From: Mucilaginibacter sp. UBA5151
GTDB lineage: Bacteria; Bacteroidota; Bacteroidia; Sphingobacteriales; Sphingobacteriaceae
DNA: 64,000 nucleotides
NCBI GenBank assembly: GCA_002413785.1
Contig: DHXR01000035.1
Location: 1-64,000 of the forward strand
Direction: 5' to 3'
Positions 7,928-17,156 of the stretch are shown here, piece by piece. Every line of letters begins with the position of its first letter. Position 1 is the first letter of the stretch. Made by a program: the position numbers and the translations under genes. The notes below the pieces were generated by a model that was not told where the DNA came from, ran no database searches, and worked only from the letters and a program-made list of their open reading frames with translations.

Positions 7928-9937
7928 ATGAAGATAATCAGCAGGAACAGTGTATTTGCACTGTTAATTTTAACGGCGAACACTTTATTCGCACAGCAAA
8001 AAAGGAAAAAATACGACGTGATCGTTTATGGCGGTACTTCGGCTGGGGTAATAGCCGCCTTTACTGCCAAACAAATGGGAAAATCAGTTTTACTGGTTGA
8101 ACCGGGGATCAGGATAGGTGGCTTATCCTCCGGTGGCCTTGGTTATACCGATATTGGCAACAAATATGCAATAAAAGGACTTTCGCTTGATTTTTACAGA
8201 AAAGTTGGCCAACACTATGGTAATTTTGAGCAATGGATATTTGAACCACATGTGGCCGAAAATATCTTTCTTCAATATTTAAAAAGGGCAAAAGTCAAAG
8301 TTTTGTATTCGTACAGGATCATAGCTGCTAAAAAAAGCAAAGGCATGATCAGGTCTGTTCTTCTTGAAAACGCACAGCATCCAACGGTTAAAACCAATAA
8401 AGTAATTTACGGAAAGGAGTTTATTGATTGCAGCTATGAGGGCGACCTGATGGCCAGGGCCGGTGTTTCCTATATGGTCGGCCGCGAAGACAACAAACAA
8501 TATAACGAGACTTATAATGGTTCCCAGTTAAGAGAAAAACATCAGTTTCCTGATGGCATTGATCCTTACACTGTTCCCGGGGAACCGAATAGCGGTTTGG
8601 TTTGGGGTATAAGCAATAGTGCTTTATTACCTGATGGTACAGGCAATAAAATGGTACAATCCTATAATTTCCGTGTTTGCCTTAGTAAGGATACAACAAA
8701 TAGTATCCCTATAACAAAGCCGGATGACTATCAACCCGAACGTTATGAGCTGTTGCTACGCCTGATGGCCAAAAAGCCAATTAAACATATTGAAGACTTT
8801 ATGACTACCAGCTCAATGCCCAACCGTAAAACCGACATTAACAATAATGGCCCTTTTTCGACGGATATGATCGGAATGAGCCACGAGTACCCCGAAACGA
8901 GCTATGAGCACAGGCAGGCAATCTTAAAAGCGCATGAAAACTACACCAAAGGCTTTTTTTATTTTGTCGGGCATGATCCACGAATGCCCGTTGAAATTCG
9001 CAGTGAAATGCTCCAATATGGTTATCCTAAGGATGAATACCTGAATACAAATCATTTTACAACCCAAATGTATGTAAGGGAAGCAAGGAGGATGATAGGG
9101 GAGTATGTGATGACCCAGGCTAATTGCCAGGGCAAAGAGCGTGTAAAAGATGGGATCGGCATGGCTGCCTATACAATGGATTCGCACAATGCCGAACGGA
9201 TTGTGGTTAACGGCATGGTTAAAAATGAAGGCGACGTACAAATCGGCGGGTTTGGCCCATACCCGATTTCCTACCGCAGTATAATCCCAAAAAGTGATGA
9301 ATGCACCAATTTATTTGTTCCTGTTTGCCTGTCAGCCTCCCATATTGCCTATGGCTCCATTAGGATGGAACCAGTATTTATGATGATGGGCCAGGCTGTA
9401 GCGGTAGCAGCTTGTTTGGCAATTGATCATAAGGTTGAGGTACAGCATGTCGATGTGAAAACATTGCAATTCCTTTTAAAAACCAATCCTTTAGCAGACG
9501 GCAGCACACCTGAAATTTTAATCGACAATGACGATGCTACTGGTATTATTATTAACGGAAACTGGAAACGGGCTGCAAATGCTGACGGCTGTTACGGCCC
9601 ATCGGTTCTGGTAAATGATTCTGCAAAAACTGAAGATTATGTGCGTTTTACACCGGATATTGTAACGGCGGGAGGTTATAACGTGTACACCTATGTGAAC
9701 CGTGTATCCGGGGCATCATCGGCCATTACAATATTCGTAAATGACGGTGTTAAAGTAAACGAGGTGAACATCAACATGAAAGACATTGTTGTTAAAGGGC
9801 AAACTGAAGGTGAGTGGGTGTCTTTGGGCCAATATCATTTCCCAACAGGGAAAAAAGGCAGTGTAACCATCTTCGCCAAAAAAGCTGACGGAACTGTACT
9901 GGCCGATGCGGTACTATTTATCCCTGCAAGAAAGTAA
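7928..9937 (+). CDS. Secreted FAD-dependent oxidoreductase
   Basis: A 669-aa protein with a signal peptide (MKIISRNSVFALLILTANT, cleavage near FAQQ). An FAD dinucleotide-binding start follows, YDVIVYGGTSAGVIAAFTAK, ending in the acidic residue of LLVEP. The GGLSSGGLGYTD segment and overall layout match the FAD_oxidored family found in many Bacteroidota carbohydrate-degradation loci. The last 130 residues form a beta-rich domain (YVRFTPDIVTAGGYNVYTYV) like the C-terminal domains of golvesin or xanthan lyase-type proteins. The substrate is unknown. No PUL genes are adjacent. Confidence 0.85.
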   Translation: MKIISRNSVFALLILTANTLFAQQKRKKYDVIVYGGTSAGVIAAFTAKQMGKSVLLVEPGIRIGGLSSGGLGYTDIGNKYAIKGLSLDFYRKVGQHYGNFEQWIFEPHVAENIFLQYLKRAKVKVLYSYRIIAAKKSKGMIRSVLLENAQHPTVKTNKVIYGKEFIDCSYEGDLMARAGVSYMVGREDNKQYNETYNGSQLREKHQFPDGIDPYTVPGEPNSGLVWGISNSALLPDGTGNKMVQSYNFRVCLSKDTTNSIPITKPDDYQPERYELLLRLMAKKPIKHIEDFMTTSSMPNRKTDINNNGPFSTDMIGMSHEYPETSYEHRQAILKAHENYTKGFFYFVGHDPRMPVEIRSEMLQYGYPKDEYLNTNHFTTQMYVREARRMIGEYVMTQANCQGKERVKDGIGMAAYTMDSHNAERIVVNGMVKNEGDVQIGGFGPYPISYRSIIPKSDECTNLFVPVCLSASHIAYGSIRMEPVFMMMGQAVAVAACLAIDHKVEVQHVDVKTLQFLLKTNPLADGSTPEILIDNDDATGIIINGNWKRAANADGCYGPSVLVNDSAKTEDYVRFTPDIVTAGGYNVYTYVNRVSGASSAITIFVNDGVKVNEVNINMKDIVVKGQTEGEWVSLGQYHFPTGKKGSVTIFAKKADGTVLADAVLFIPARK

Positions 9938-9957
9938 CCTCTATCAATCCATGGTAC

Positions 9958-10404
9958 TCAATTGGTATTCAATATCAGGCCCGGTTCATCATACACAATC
10001 ATCTTTTGCCGCTCGGTTGAAGGGATAGGGATTGATTTATTGGCCGCATAGTCATAACTGATACAAACCGTTTTGCCGGTTGTGCATATTTCCTCGCCGT
10101 TGGCTGTTATTTTTACCAATATATGCATTACATCGAAACTACTGTTTCCTATTCGGGTAGTACGCACATAGCATACAATCTCGTCATCAAAGGTAATAGG
10201 TTTTAAATAATTCACTTCCGACCGGCCAACTATAACGCCGTTTTTAAGCAGGTCCCAGTGAATTACCTCGCGCCAGTAGTTCATTCGCGCTACTTCAAAG
10301 TAAGTTAAATAAACAGCATTGTTTACATGCCCAACTGCGTCTATATCCGAAAACCGGATAGCTATAGGGGTTTTGTATTTGTAATCTGATAGTTTTTCAG
10401 CCAT
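9958..10404 (-). CDS. Acyl-CoA thioesterase, 4-hydroxybenzoyl-CoA thioesterase (YbgC) family
   Basis: A 148-aa single hot-dog domain protein. The FSDIDAVGHVNNAVYLTYFEVAR motif at residues 18-40 is the YbgC/4HBT active-site signature, with the aspartate of DIDAVGHVNN as the usual catalytic position. It probably hydrolyses a cytoplasmic acyl-CoA. The exact substrate cannot be read from the sequence. It lies convergent to the secreted oxidoreductase and divergent from hsp20. Confidence 0.88.
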   Translation of the reverse strand: MAEKLSDYKYKTPIAIRFSDIDAVGHVNNAVYLTYFEVARMNYWREVIHWDLLKNGVIVGRSEVNYLKPITFDDEIVCYVRTTRIGNSSFDVMHILVKITANGEEICTTGKTVCISYDYAANKSIPIPSTERQKMIVYDEPGLILNTN

Positions 10405-10525
10405 GATGTGTCATATTGTCCGTAGAAAATAAACATAACGGACATAGTGTCTGCCTTATTGTGTGTTTTACCACTTGGTATAACACTTGATGAATAAAAT
10501 GCGAAGATAAATAAAAGAAAATCTT

Positions 10526-10531
10526 AGGAGG
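10526..10531 (+). promoter_or_regulatory. Perfect Shine-Dalgarno AGGAGG before hsp20
   Basis: AGGAGG lies eight bases upstream of the ATG at 10540 and supports that start. It stands out because nearly all other genes in this window have A-rich leaders without a recognisable SD, as is normal for Bacteroidota. Confidence 0.7.
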
Positions 10532-10539
10532 ACATAAAA

Positions 10540-10980
10540 ATGACTTTAGTAAAATTTACCAACGGACAAAAAAATCAGGCTGTTAACCCATTCTTTAGCG
10601 ATGTGTTTGATTCTATATTAAACGACTCGTTTTTGAGCGATAAATTGGCCAGCCGTACACCTGCGGTAAACATTGCAGAAACAGAAAACGCATTCCATAT
10701 TGATTTGGCTGCCCCCGGCCTTAAAAAAGGAGATTTTAAGATTAGCCTTGATAAAAACGTATTAAGCGTATCAGCAGATAAGAAAACTGAAAACGTTGAA
10801 GAAGATAAAAAATTCAGCAAACGCGAATATAGCTACAATTCATTCACCAGGTCATTTACATTACCTGAAGTTGCCGACCACAGCAAAATTGAAGCTGAAT
10901 ATACCGATGGTATCCTGAAGGTTAATGTGGCTAAAAAGGAAGAAGCTAAAATTCAGTCAAGAGAGATAGCTGTGAAGTAA
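10540..10980 (+). CDS. Hsp20 / alpha-crystallin small heat-shock protein
   Basis: A 146-aa protein with an alpha-crystallin domain at about residues 38-138. It includes PAVNIAETENAFHIDLAAPGLKK near the start and EYSYNSFTRSFTLPE followed by YTDGILKVNVAKKE. It is an ATP-independent holdase for unfolding proteins in the cytoplasm. The start is set by the strong AGGAGG. A GC-rich terminator follows about 100 bases downstream. No other chaperone gene is adjacent. Confidence 0.94.
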   Translation: MTLVKFTNGQKNQAVNPFFSDVFDSILNDSFLSDKLASRTPAVNIAETENAFHIDLAAPGLKKGDFKISLDKNVLSVSADKKTENVEEDKKFSKREYSYNSFTRSFTLPEVADHSKIEAEYTDGILKVNVAKKEEAKIQSREIAVK

Positions 10981-11076
10981 GGAGTCCGAAAGGCGGGAAG
11001 TCCGAAAGATGGATGACAGCCACCCGTTCTTAAAGAAAAAAAGATTTTTTTCATAATAGGTTTGGTTTAGTTAGAG

Positions 11077-11106
11077 AAGGCCGTTCCGCAAGGGGCGGCT
11101 TTTTTA
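11077..11106 (+). terminator. Intrinsic terminator after hsp20
   Basis: GCCGTTCC and GGGGCGGC form a stem with a GCAA loop (11080-11099), followed by a run of Ts from 11100. It lies 100 bases after the hsp20 stop. Confidence 0.7.
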
Positions 11107-11220
11107 TTTTAGATTTTAGAATTACGATTTTAGATTAGACAATTAAAGAAATTGGTAAAACCTATTCCGCAATCCGCATTCAACCAATCGTAATTCGTAA
11201 ATCTAAAATCGTAAATCTAC
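11107..11220. repeat. Word-repeat palindrome between hsp20 and yajQ
   Basis: The left arm (about 11109-11145) stutters AGATTTTAGAATTACGATTT, and the right arm (about 11186-11219) answers with ATCGTAATTCGTAAATCTA and AATCGTAAATCTA. The region is bounded by the ends of two convergent genes and has no coding potential. Confidence 0.55.
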
Positions 11221-11712
11221 TCAGTCCCGCATATTAATATACTGCAAAGGCTGGCCGAAATCATCGCTCCGGCATAAGCTGATCACCGCCTGCAGGTCAT
11301 CAATCTTTTTACCCTGCACCCGTACCTGGTCGTCCATAATGGAGGCTTGTACCTTTAAACCGCTGTCTTTTATTTTTTTTACGATCTTTTTGGCGGCCTC
11401 TTTATCAATGCCCTCCTTAATTTTTATCTCTTTGCGGATCATATTGCCCGCTGCATATTGTTCTTTGCCAAAATCAAGCGCATTCGGGTCAAGCTGCTGT
11501 TTAACCATGCGGCCGATTATCGAATCCTGGATGGCTTTTAAGCGCATTTCATTTTCAGTAACTACCGTTAGGGTATTGGTCTTTTTATCCAGATCGATAG
11601 TGCTGTTGGTACCGTGAAAATCGTAGCGGTTTAATATTTCTTTTTTAGCAGTATTTACGGCATTATCCAGTGTTTGTCCGTCTATTTTGCTTACTATATC
11701 AAAAGTTGGCAT
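11221..11712 (-). CDS. yajQ: YajQ family cyclic-di-GMP-binding protein
   Basis: A 163-aa protein matching YajQ along its full length: MPTFDIVSKIDGQTLDNAVN at the start, RYDFHGTNSTIDLD, and the C-terminal DDLQAVISLCRSDDFGQPLQ. YajQ proteins have two ferredoxin-like domains. They bind nucleic acid or nucleotides, and some have been shown to bind cyclic-di-GMP. The cellular role in this organism is unknown. It is convergent with hsp20 and divergent from ppk. Confidence 0.92.
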   Translation of the reverse strand: MPTFDIVSKIDGQTLDNAVNTAKKEILNRYDFHGTNSTIDLDKKTNTLTVVTENEMRLKAIQDSIIGRMVKQQLDPNALDFGKEQYAAGNMIRKEIKIKEGIDKEAAKKIVKKIKDSGLKVQASIMDDQVRVQGKKIDDLQAVISLCRSDDFGQPLQYINMRD

Positions 11713-11774
11713 ATTTGGTTTATTTATTGTGGTGTAAAAATAGTAATAGTTGATGGTTGATAGTGAAAAAATTG

Positions 11775-11898
11775 TTCATAGTTCATGGTTCATTGTTAAT
11801 GGCAGAAAGCTTCATTGCGGATATGACGTTTTAAAGGCTTTTAAAAGACGCTTTTTTACTACCATGAACTATGATCCATTAACTATTTACTATGAACC
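11775..11898. repeat. Word-repeat palindrome between yajQ and ppk
   Basis: Left-arm words TTCATAGTTCATGGTTCATT (from about 11773) are answered by ACCATGAACTATGATCCATT and ACTATGAACC up to about 11898. This is one of more than ten such inverted word arrays in the window. It lies in the divergent yajQ-ppk intergenic region. Confidence 0.55.
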
Positions 11899-11979
11899 TA
11901 CAAAAATACCAATGAGTTAATATTAATTTAACAATTAAATAAGCAGATTTGTAAACGTGGCTGAAAAGCCAGTCTTTTT

Positions 11980-14028
11980 ATGGATAATAAACATATACCT
12001 ATCATTAACAGGGAGATTAGCTGGTTATATTTTAACGACCGGGTTTTGCAGGAAGCTGCCGACCAAACCGTCCCGCTGATTGACAGGATAAAGTTTTTAG
12101 CTATATTTTCATCAAACCTTGACGAGTTTTACCGCGTTAGGGTGGCCACATTAAGCCGCCTGGCCAACCTGAACGAAAGAGCGAAGCAAATATTAGGCTA
12201 TAACCCTAAAAAGATACTGAACCAGATAAAAAATATAGTTGTAAGACAGGAACGAAAATTTAACAACCTGTACGAGAACATCATTGTAAAACAGCTTGCC
12301 GAAGAGAAAATATTTATCCTTAATGATAAACAGCTGAATGTTAGCAGGGGAGAATTTGTGAAGGGCTATTTCAGGGAAAAATTGCTGGCAACACTGGTGC
12401 CTATCATGTTAAATGAAACCCTTCAGCTGCCAGAATTACGGGACCGCGCCATTTATTTTTTTGTTAAGCTTACAAAAGGAAAAAAATCGCAGCTGGCGCT
12501 GATAGAATTTCCGGATACGCTTTCAAGATTCATCGTATTACCGGAAACCAATAACCTGAAATTCATTATTCTATTGGACGACGTTATCCGTTACAGTCTT
12601 GAAGATATCTTTTTCATTTTTGAACATGATACCATGGAGGCCTTTTCCATTCAGCTAACCCGGGATGCCGAGCTTGACCTGGATAAAGAGGTAAGCGAAA
12701 AATTTATCGATTCCTTATCAAAAAGCTTAATGAAGCGGCGCAAAGGCAAACCCATGCGTTTATTGTACGATTCGGAAATGCCCCTTGATATGTTAAAATA
12801 CCTGGTAAACAAAATGGGGCTGAGCGGAGAAAGTCTGATCCCGGGTAACCGGTATCATAATTTTAAAAATTTCATTGCTTTCCCAAATGTAGGCCGGCCC
12901 GAACTGGAGTATGAAAAAAACATCCCGGTATCTGTAAATGGTTTATCGTTTGGCAAGAGCCTGATGGGGATGGTTGCTAAAAAAGATTACCTGATAAGCA
13001 CACCCTATCAATCCTATGATTATGTGATCCACTTTTTGCGGGAAGCAGCTATTGATCCCAAGGTAAAGGAAATCAGCATTGCCGTTTACAGGCTGGCGGA
13101 AAATTCGCGGGTAATACATGCATTGATCAATGCGGCTAAAAATGGCAAAAAGGTTACTTGTCTGGTTGAATTAAGGGCACGGTTTGATGAGCAAAATAAC
13201 ATATCATGGAGCAGGAGGCTTGAAGAAGAAGGGGTTACTGTACTCTACGGTATTGATGGCTATAAGGTGCACGCAAAAATATGTTTAATCGCCCGGCTCG
13301 AAAAAGGGAAAATTGCCTATTATGGTTGCTTATCAACCGGGAACTACAATGAAAAAACAGCGCAGATGTATGCGGATCATACGCTGCTGACAGTAAATAA
13401 GCGGATCACAGACGACCTGGTAAATATTTTTAAAGCATTAAACAAAAATATGCTGCCTAAAGGCTTAAAAAGTTTGATCGTATCGCCGATAGACTCGCGA
13501 CCGGCAATTTATAAGCTGATCGACAACGAAATAAAGAGCGCAAAGGCCGGTAAAAAAGCCTATATGATTTTGAAAATGAACAGCCTTGCTGATGAACAAC
13601 TGATAGCGAAACTGTACCATGCCAATAATGCAGGCGTAAAAGTTCAACTGATTATTAGAGGGATGTGCTGTTTAATTGCAGGTATGAAGGGTTTTAGTGA
13701 AAACATCGAAATCATCAGCATAGTTGATAAATATCTTGAGCATTCACGGGTACATATTTATTGCAATGGCGGTAACGAACTGATCTACCTGACATCGGCT
13801 GATTTTATGACAAGGAATATCGATACCCGTGTTGAAGTTGGCTTTCCCATTTATGATGACAATTTGCGCAAGGAAATAAGGGATATCATAAATATCCAGC
13901 TGGAGGACAACACCAAGTCACGTGAAATAAACAGTCACAATACAAATAAATACCATAGAACCAACGCGGAGATCCCTGTCAGGGCGCAGGTTGACATTTA
14001 TAATTACCTGAAAAATAAAAACAAATAA
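11980..14028 (+). CDS. ppk1: Polyphosphate kinase 1
   Basis: A 682-aa protein, close to the 688 aa of E. coli Ppk, with the N-terminal helical, head and two phospholipase D-like C-terminal domains. The N-terminal NREISWLYFNDRVLQEA and the two catalytic histidines are intact: His431 in YKVHAKICL, the autophosphorylated residue, and His588 in LEHSRVH. It reversibly polymerises the gamma phosphate of ATP into inorganic polyphosphate. The Ppx/GppA gene follows after two bases, so synthesis and breakdown enzymes are co-transcribed. Confidence 0.96.
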   Translation: MDNKHIPIINREISWLYFNDRVLQEAADQTVPLIDRIKFLAIFSSNLDEFYRVRVATLSRLANLNERAKQILGYNPKKILNQIKNIVVRQERKFNNLYENIIVKQLAEEKIFILNDKQLNVSRGEFVKGYFREKLLATLVPIMLNETLQLPELRDRAIYFFVKLTKGKKSQLALIEFPDTLSRFIVLPETNNLKFIILLDDVIRYSLEDIFFIFEHDTMEAFSIQLTRDAELDLDKEVSEKFIDSLSKSLMKRRKGKPMRLLYDSEMPLDMLKYLVNKMGLSGESLIPGNRYHNFKNFIAFPNVGRPELEYEKNIPVSVNGLSFGKSLMGMVAKKDYLISTPYQSYDYVIHFLREAAIDPKVKEISIAVYRLAENSRVIHALINAAKNGKKVTCLVELRARFDEQNNISWSRRLEEEGVTVLYGIDGYKVHAKICLIARLEKGKIAYYGCLSTGNYNEKTAQMYADHTLLTVNKRITDDLVNIFKALNKNMLPKGLKSLIVSPIDSRPAIYKLIDNEIKSAKAGKKAYMILKMNSLADEQLIAKLYHANNAGVKVQLIIRGMCCLIAGMKGFSENIEIISIVDKYLEHSRVHIYCNGGNELIYLTSADFMTRNIDTRVEVGFPIYDDNLRKEIRDIINIQLEDNTKSREINSHNTNKYHRTNAEIPVRAQVDIYNYLKNKNK

Positions 14029-14030
14029 AA

Positions 14031-14918
14031 TTGAGATACGCCGCGATAGATATAGGGTCAAATGCCGTAAGATTGCTTATTGCAGATATAATTGAAAATA
14101 ACGGATCAGTTTCGTTTAAGAAAAACACGCTCGTCCGCGTACCGCTGCGGCTCGGCGATGACGCATTTTTGCAGCAACGGCTTTCTGAAAAGAAATCAAC
14201 CGACCTTATAAAAACGATGCAGGCTTTCCGTAACCTGATGGATGTTTATAAAGTGGCAGATTACATGGCCTACGCGACTTCAGCTATGCGTGAAGCTAAG
14301 AATGGCCCGGACATAGTGAAAAGGATAAAAGAGGAAGCAAATATTGATTTGGAGATTGTTCATGGTCAAAAGGAGGCCGGGATGATTTACGCCAGCCATG
14401 CTGACCAGAACATTGATAAAAACAAAAATTATCTTTATGTAGATGTAGGCGGCGGCAGCACGGAGTTGTCATTATTTTCAGCGGGCGAACTCTTAGCTTC
14501 AAAGTCTTTTAATATCGGGACTATCCGTATGCTGGATAACCAGGATACGGAAGAAACCTGGACCGAAATGAAGGAATTCATCCGTGATAATACAAGGCAG
14601 TTCAAAGTTATTTCGGGTATCGGGACTGGCGGAAACATCAATAAATTGTACAGGATGTCCGAAGAAAAGGATAATGCGCCTTTAACCTTTGGTAAACTTA
14701 AGTCGCTTTATACTTATTTGAATTCATTTTCTTTAAAAGACAGGATAAATGTACTTGGACTGAACATGGACCGCGCAGATGTGATTATACCGGCATGTGA
14801 GATCTACTTAACCGTAATGAAATGCGCTAATATTAAAAATATCTATGTTCCGACGGTAGGTTTGGTAGATGGCATTATCCAAACATTGATTGAAAAAAAT
14901 CAGCCAAACAGCTATTAA
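14031..14918 (+). CDS. Ppx/GppA family exopolyphosphatase
   Basis: A 295-aa ASKHA-fold phosphatase with AAIDIGSNAVRLLIADI at the N terminus and the YVDVGGGSTELSLF phosphate-binding loop near residue 140. The start is TTG at 14031, two bases after the ppk stop. The next ATG would remove the first beta strand of the fold, so TTG is preferred. At 295 aa it has only the catalytic core, without the extra C-terminal HD-like domain of E. coli Ppx. It hydrolyses polyphosphate ends and/or pppGpp. Pairing with ppk favours polyphosphate. Confidence 0.92.
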   Translation: MRYAAIDIGSNAVRLLIADIIENNGSVSFKKNTLVRVPLRLGDDAFLQQRLSEKKSTDLIKTMQAFRNLMDVYKVADYMAYATSAMREAKNGPDIVKRIKEEANIDLEIVHGQKEAGMIYASHADQNIDKNKNYLYVDVGGGSTELSLFSAGELLASKSFNIGTIRMLDNQDTEETWTEMKEFIRDNTRQFKVISGIGTGGNINKLYRMSEEKDNAPLTFGKLKSLYTYLNSFSLKDRINVLGLNMDRADVIIPACEIYLTVMKCANIKNIYVPTVGLVDGIIQTLIEKNQPNSY

Positions 14919-14959
14919 ATTTATTTTAACAAATTGTTTAAAAATTAAAAAACTGTTAT

Positions 14960-15037
14960 TATATTTGTAGTGCCCTCTCAAGGGCATGTTTTTCATAGGT
15001 AGATGTAGGGTCGGGTATTTATATTCGACCCTTTTTT
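14960..15037 (+). promoter_or_regulatory. Promoter plus two hairpins: leader attenuator, small RNA or double terminator before ubiX
   Basis: TATATTTG at 14960-14967 is a perfect TAnnTTTG box with a possible TTG -33 element near 14934. It is followed by hairpin TGCCCTCTCAAGGGCA (14971-14986) with five Ts after it. A second hairpin has arms AGGGTCG (15007-15013) and CGACCCT (15026-15032) and ends in six Ts at 15037. A transcript from this box would be about 65 nt and end before ubiX. Alternatively, the hairpins simply end the ppk-ppx transcript. Confidence 0.5.
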
Positions 15038-15076
15038 ATGCCCTTATCTTTAGATGTTGCCGATGGTAGTTTTGAT

Positions 15077-15649
15077 ATGAAGAAAAAGATAGTTATTGCC
15101 GTTACGGGCGCCAGCGGCGCCATTTATGCAAAATTGTTATTTGAAAAATTACAACAGCTGAGCAATCAAATTGCTGAAATTGCAGTCGTAATGTCGGATA
15201 ATGCGAAAGAGGTATGGAAATTTGAACTGGACAACGAGGATTACAACAATTACCCCTTTAAATTTTATAAAAAGAATGATTTTATGGCGCCCTTTGCGTC
15301 CGGGTCGGCAAAGTTTGATACCATGGTTGTAATTCCCTGCTCTATGGGAACGCTTGGAAGAATTGCAGCCGGTATCTCCGACGACCTGATCTCCCGCGCC
15401 GCCGATGTGATATTAAAAGAACGCCGCAGGCTGATACTGGTAGCCCGGGATATGCCATTTAACCTGATCCATATCCGCAACATGCAAACTATTACCGAAG
15501 CAGGTGGCATCATCTGCCCGGCCATGCCATCCTTTTACAGCAAGCCCAAAACTATTGAGGAACTGGCCATGACAGTTGTTAACCGCGTTATTGATTTGAT
15601 TGGCCTGGAGAATGACAGCTACAGGTGGAGTGAAAATACCGGCGCATAA
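15077..15649 (+). CDS. ubiX: UbiX-family flavin prenyltransferase
   Basis: A 190-aa flavoprotein with VTGASGAIYAKLLFEKL at the N terminus. The core contains IPCSMGTLGRIAAGISDDL, RAADVILKERRRLILV and MPFNLIHIRNM. UbiX transfers a dimethylallyl group to FMN to make prenyl-FMN, the cofactor of UbiD decarboxylases. An in-frame ATG at 15038 would lie directly after a terminator T-run and add 13 unconserved residues, so the ATG at 15077 before KKKIVIAVTG is chosen. No ubiD is adjacent. Confidence 0.92.
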   Translation: MKKKIVIAVTGASGAIYAKLLFEKLQQLSNQIAEIAVVMSDNAKEVWKFELDNEDYNNYPFKFYKKNDFMAPFASGSAKFDTMVVIPCSMGTLGRIAAGISDDLISRAADVILKERRRLILVARDMPFNLIHIRNMQTITEAGGIICPAMPSFYSKPKTIEELAMTVVNRVIDLIGLENDSYRWSENTGA

Positions 15650-15658
15650 ATAATATTT

Positions 15659-17038
15659 TTAATCCTTCGCCATTATTAATACCGTTTTATCCTGGTGCTT
15701 TTTGCTGATAAACTGGAAACGGAAGAAAAGTAAAATGGAAGAGGCCATCAGACCCATCACCAATCCATACCAAACCCCTTTAACGCCCAAATGCAATTTT
15801 ATACCCAATAAATAACCAGCCGGCAACCCTACAACCCAATAGGCTAAAAAGGTGATTACGGTAGGGATATTCACATCGCCCATACCACGCAAAATCCCGA
15901 GGCCGACAACCTGGGTGCCATCAAACAATTGAAAGAAGGCTGCAATAATAAGTAACTGTGCCACAATACCTATAACCGTTTTATCTGAAGTATAAATCCA
16001 TGGTAACTGGTGATTAAACAGGGTAAAGATGGCAGCCGTGATACACATGAATGCCAGTACGATGTGATAGTTTGATATGGCCGATTGTCTTAAATTATGG
16101 TGATCACTCTGTCCAAAATAATTCCCTGATTTTATTGCAGCCGCTGCGGACAGGCCGCTTGCCATCATATAAGTAATCGCGGCCAGGCTGATTGCAACCT
16201 GGTGAGCGGCCTGCTCATGGTACCCGATAGTCCCGATAAGGATGGCTGCTATGCTAAATGCACTGATCTCAAAAGCATACTGCAACGCTACAGGGGCGCC
16301 AATCTTCAAAATTTGCATTGACCGAAAACGGTCGATATTTGTTATTACAAAACCCTTCAAATACGTTTTAAAATTAACTGACCTGAATACATAAATTCCC
16401 ATAACTATCGCCATAACGCAGCGGTCAATCAATGTACTATAACCAACGCCTTTTACACCCATAGGGCTGATGCCAAACAAACCCTTTACAAAAATTACAC
16501 CGAGGCATACATTCAGTATATTTCCCCAAATGGAAATAACCATCGCTTGTTTGGTAAAGCCAAGCCCTTCGGTAAATTGTTTAAAAGTATTGAATACCAG
16601 CATTGGGATTACCGAAAGGCCCAGCAAAACCAAAAAAGGTTTTGCCTGATGTACAACGGCAGGGGTTTGCCCCAGATGATCTAACAAAAACACTGCGACA
16701 AAATAGGTAATCACGAAGAGAGCGATACCACTAAGCACATTTATAAACAAGCTGTTTGAAAGCAATTGACCGCATTCAAGGTAGTTTTTACGCCCGTTAT
16801 GCTGGGCTATCAACGGTGTACTACCATAAGAGATCCCAATCCCGATCACCAGCATTATAGAAAAAATACCACTTGCCAGCGAAACTGCTGCCAGCGAAAC
16901 CGTCCCCGCAAAATGTCCCACGATAATGGTATCCGAGGTTTGAACCAATGTATGCCCCAATTGCGATATCACAACCGGGATAGCCAGGTGCAGATTAGCG
17001 TGGTAATGGGGTTTATATTTATGGTACAGGGTCTTCAT
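15659..17038 (-). CDS. MATE family multidrug/Na+ antiporter
   Basis: A 459-aa integral membrane protein with about 12 hydrophobic helices in two internally similar halves. The SQLGHTLVQTSDTIIVGHFAG segment near residue 25 and the ASGLSAAAAIKSGNYFGQ segment in the second half are typical of NorM-type MATE transporters. These export cationic drugs or metabolites in exchange for Na+ or H+. The substrate cannot be predicted. It is convergent with ubiX with nine bases between the stops. Confidence 0.92.
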   Translation of the reverse strand: MKTLYHKYKPHYHANLHLAIPVVISQLGHTLVQTSDTIIVGHFAGTVSLAAVSLASGIFSIMLVIGIGISYGSTPLIAQHNGRKNYLECGQLLSNSLFINVLSGIALFVITYFVAVFLLDHLGQTPAVVHQAKPFLVLLGLSVIPMLVFNTFKQFTEGLGFTKQAMVISIWGNILNVCLGVIFVKGLFGISPMGVKGVGYSTLIDRCVMAIVMGIYVFRSVNFKTYLKGFVITNIDRFRSMQILKIGAPVALQYAFEISAFSIAAILIGTIGYHEQAAHQVAISLAAITYMMASGLSAAAAIKSGNYFGQSDHHNLRQSAISNYHIVLAFMCITAAIFTLFNHQLPWIYTSDKTVIGIVAQLLIIAAFFQLFDGTQVVGLGILRGMGDVNIPTVITFLAYWVVGLPAGYLLGIKLHLGVKGVWYGLVMGLMASSILLFFRFQFISKKHQDKTVLIMAKD

Positions 17039-17156
17039 TTGGAGCGTTGAAATGTTGTAAAGTTGGAATGTTGTAATGTTTCAGGCTTACGGAATTTCAT
17101 TAAAATCAAATGCAGCTTCTTTCGGACTTTACTGAATTACCGACTTTCGGACTATT

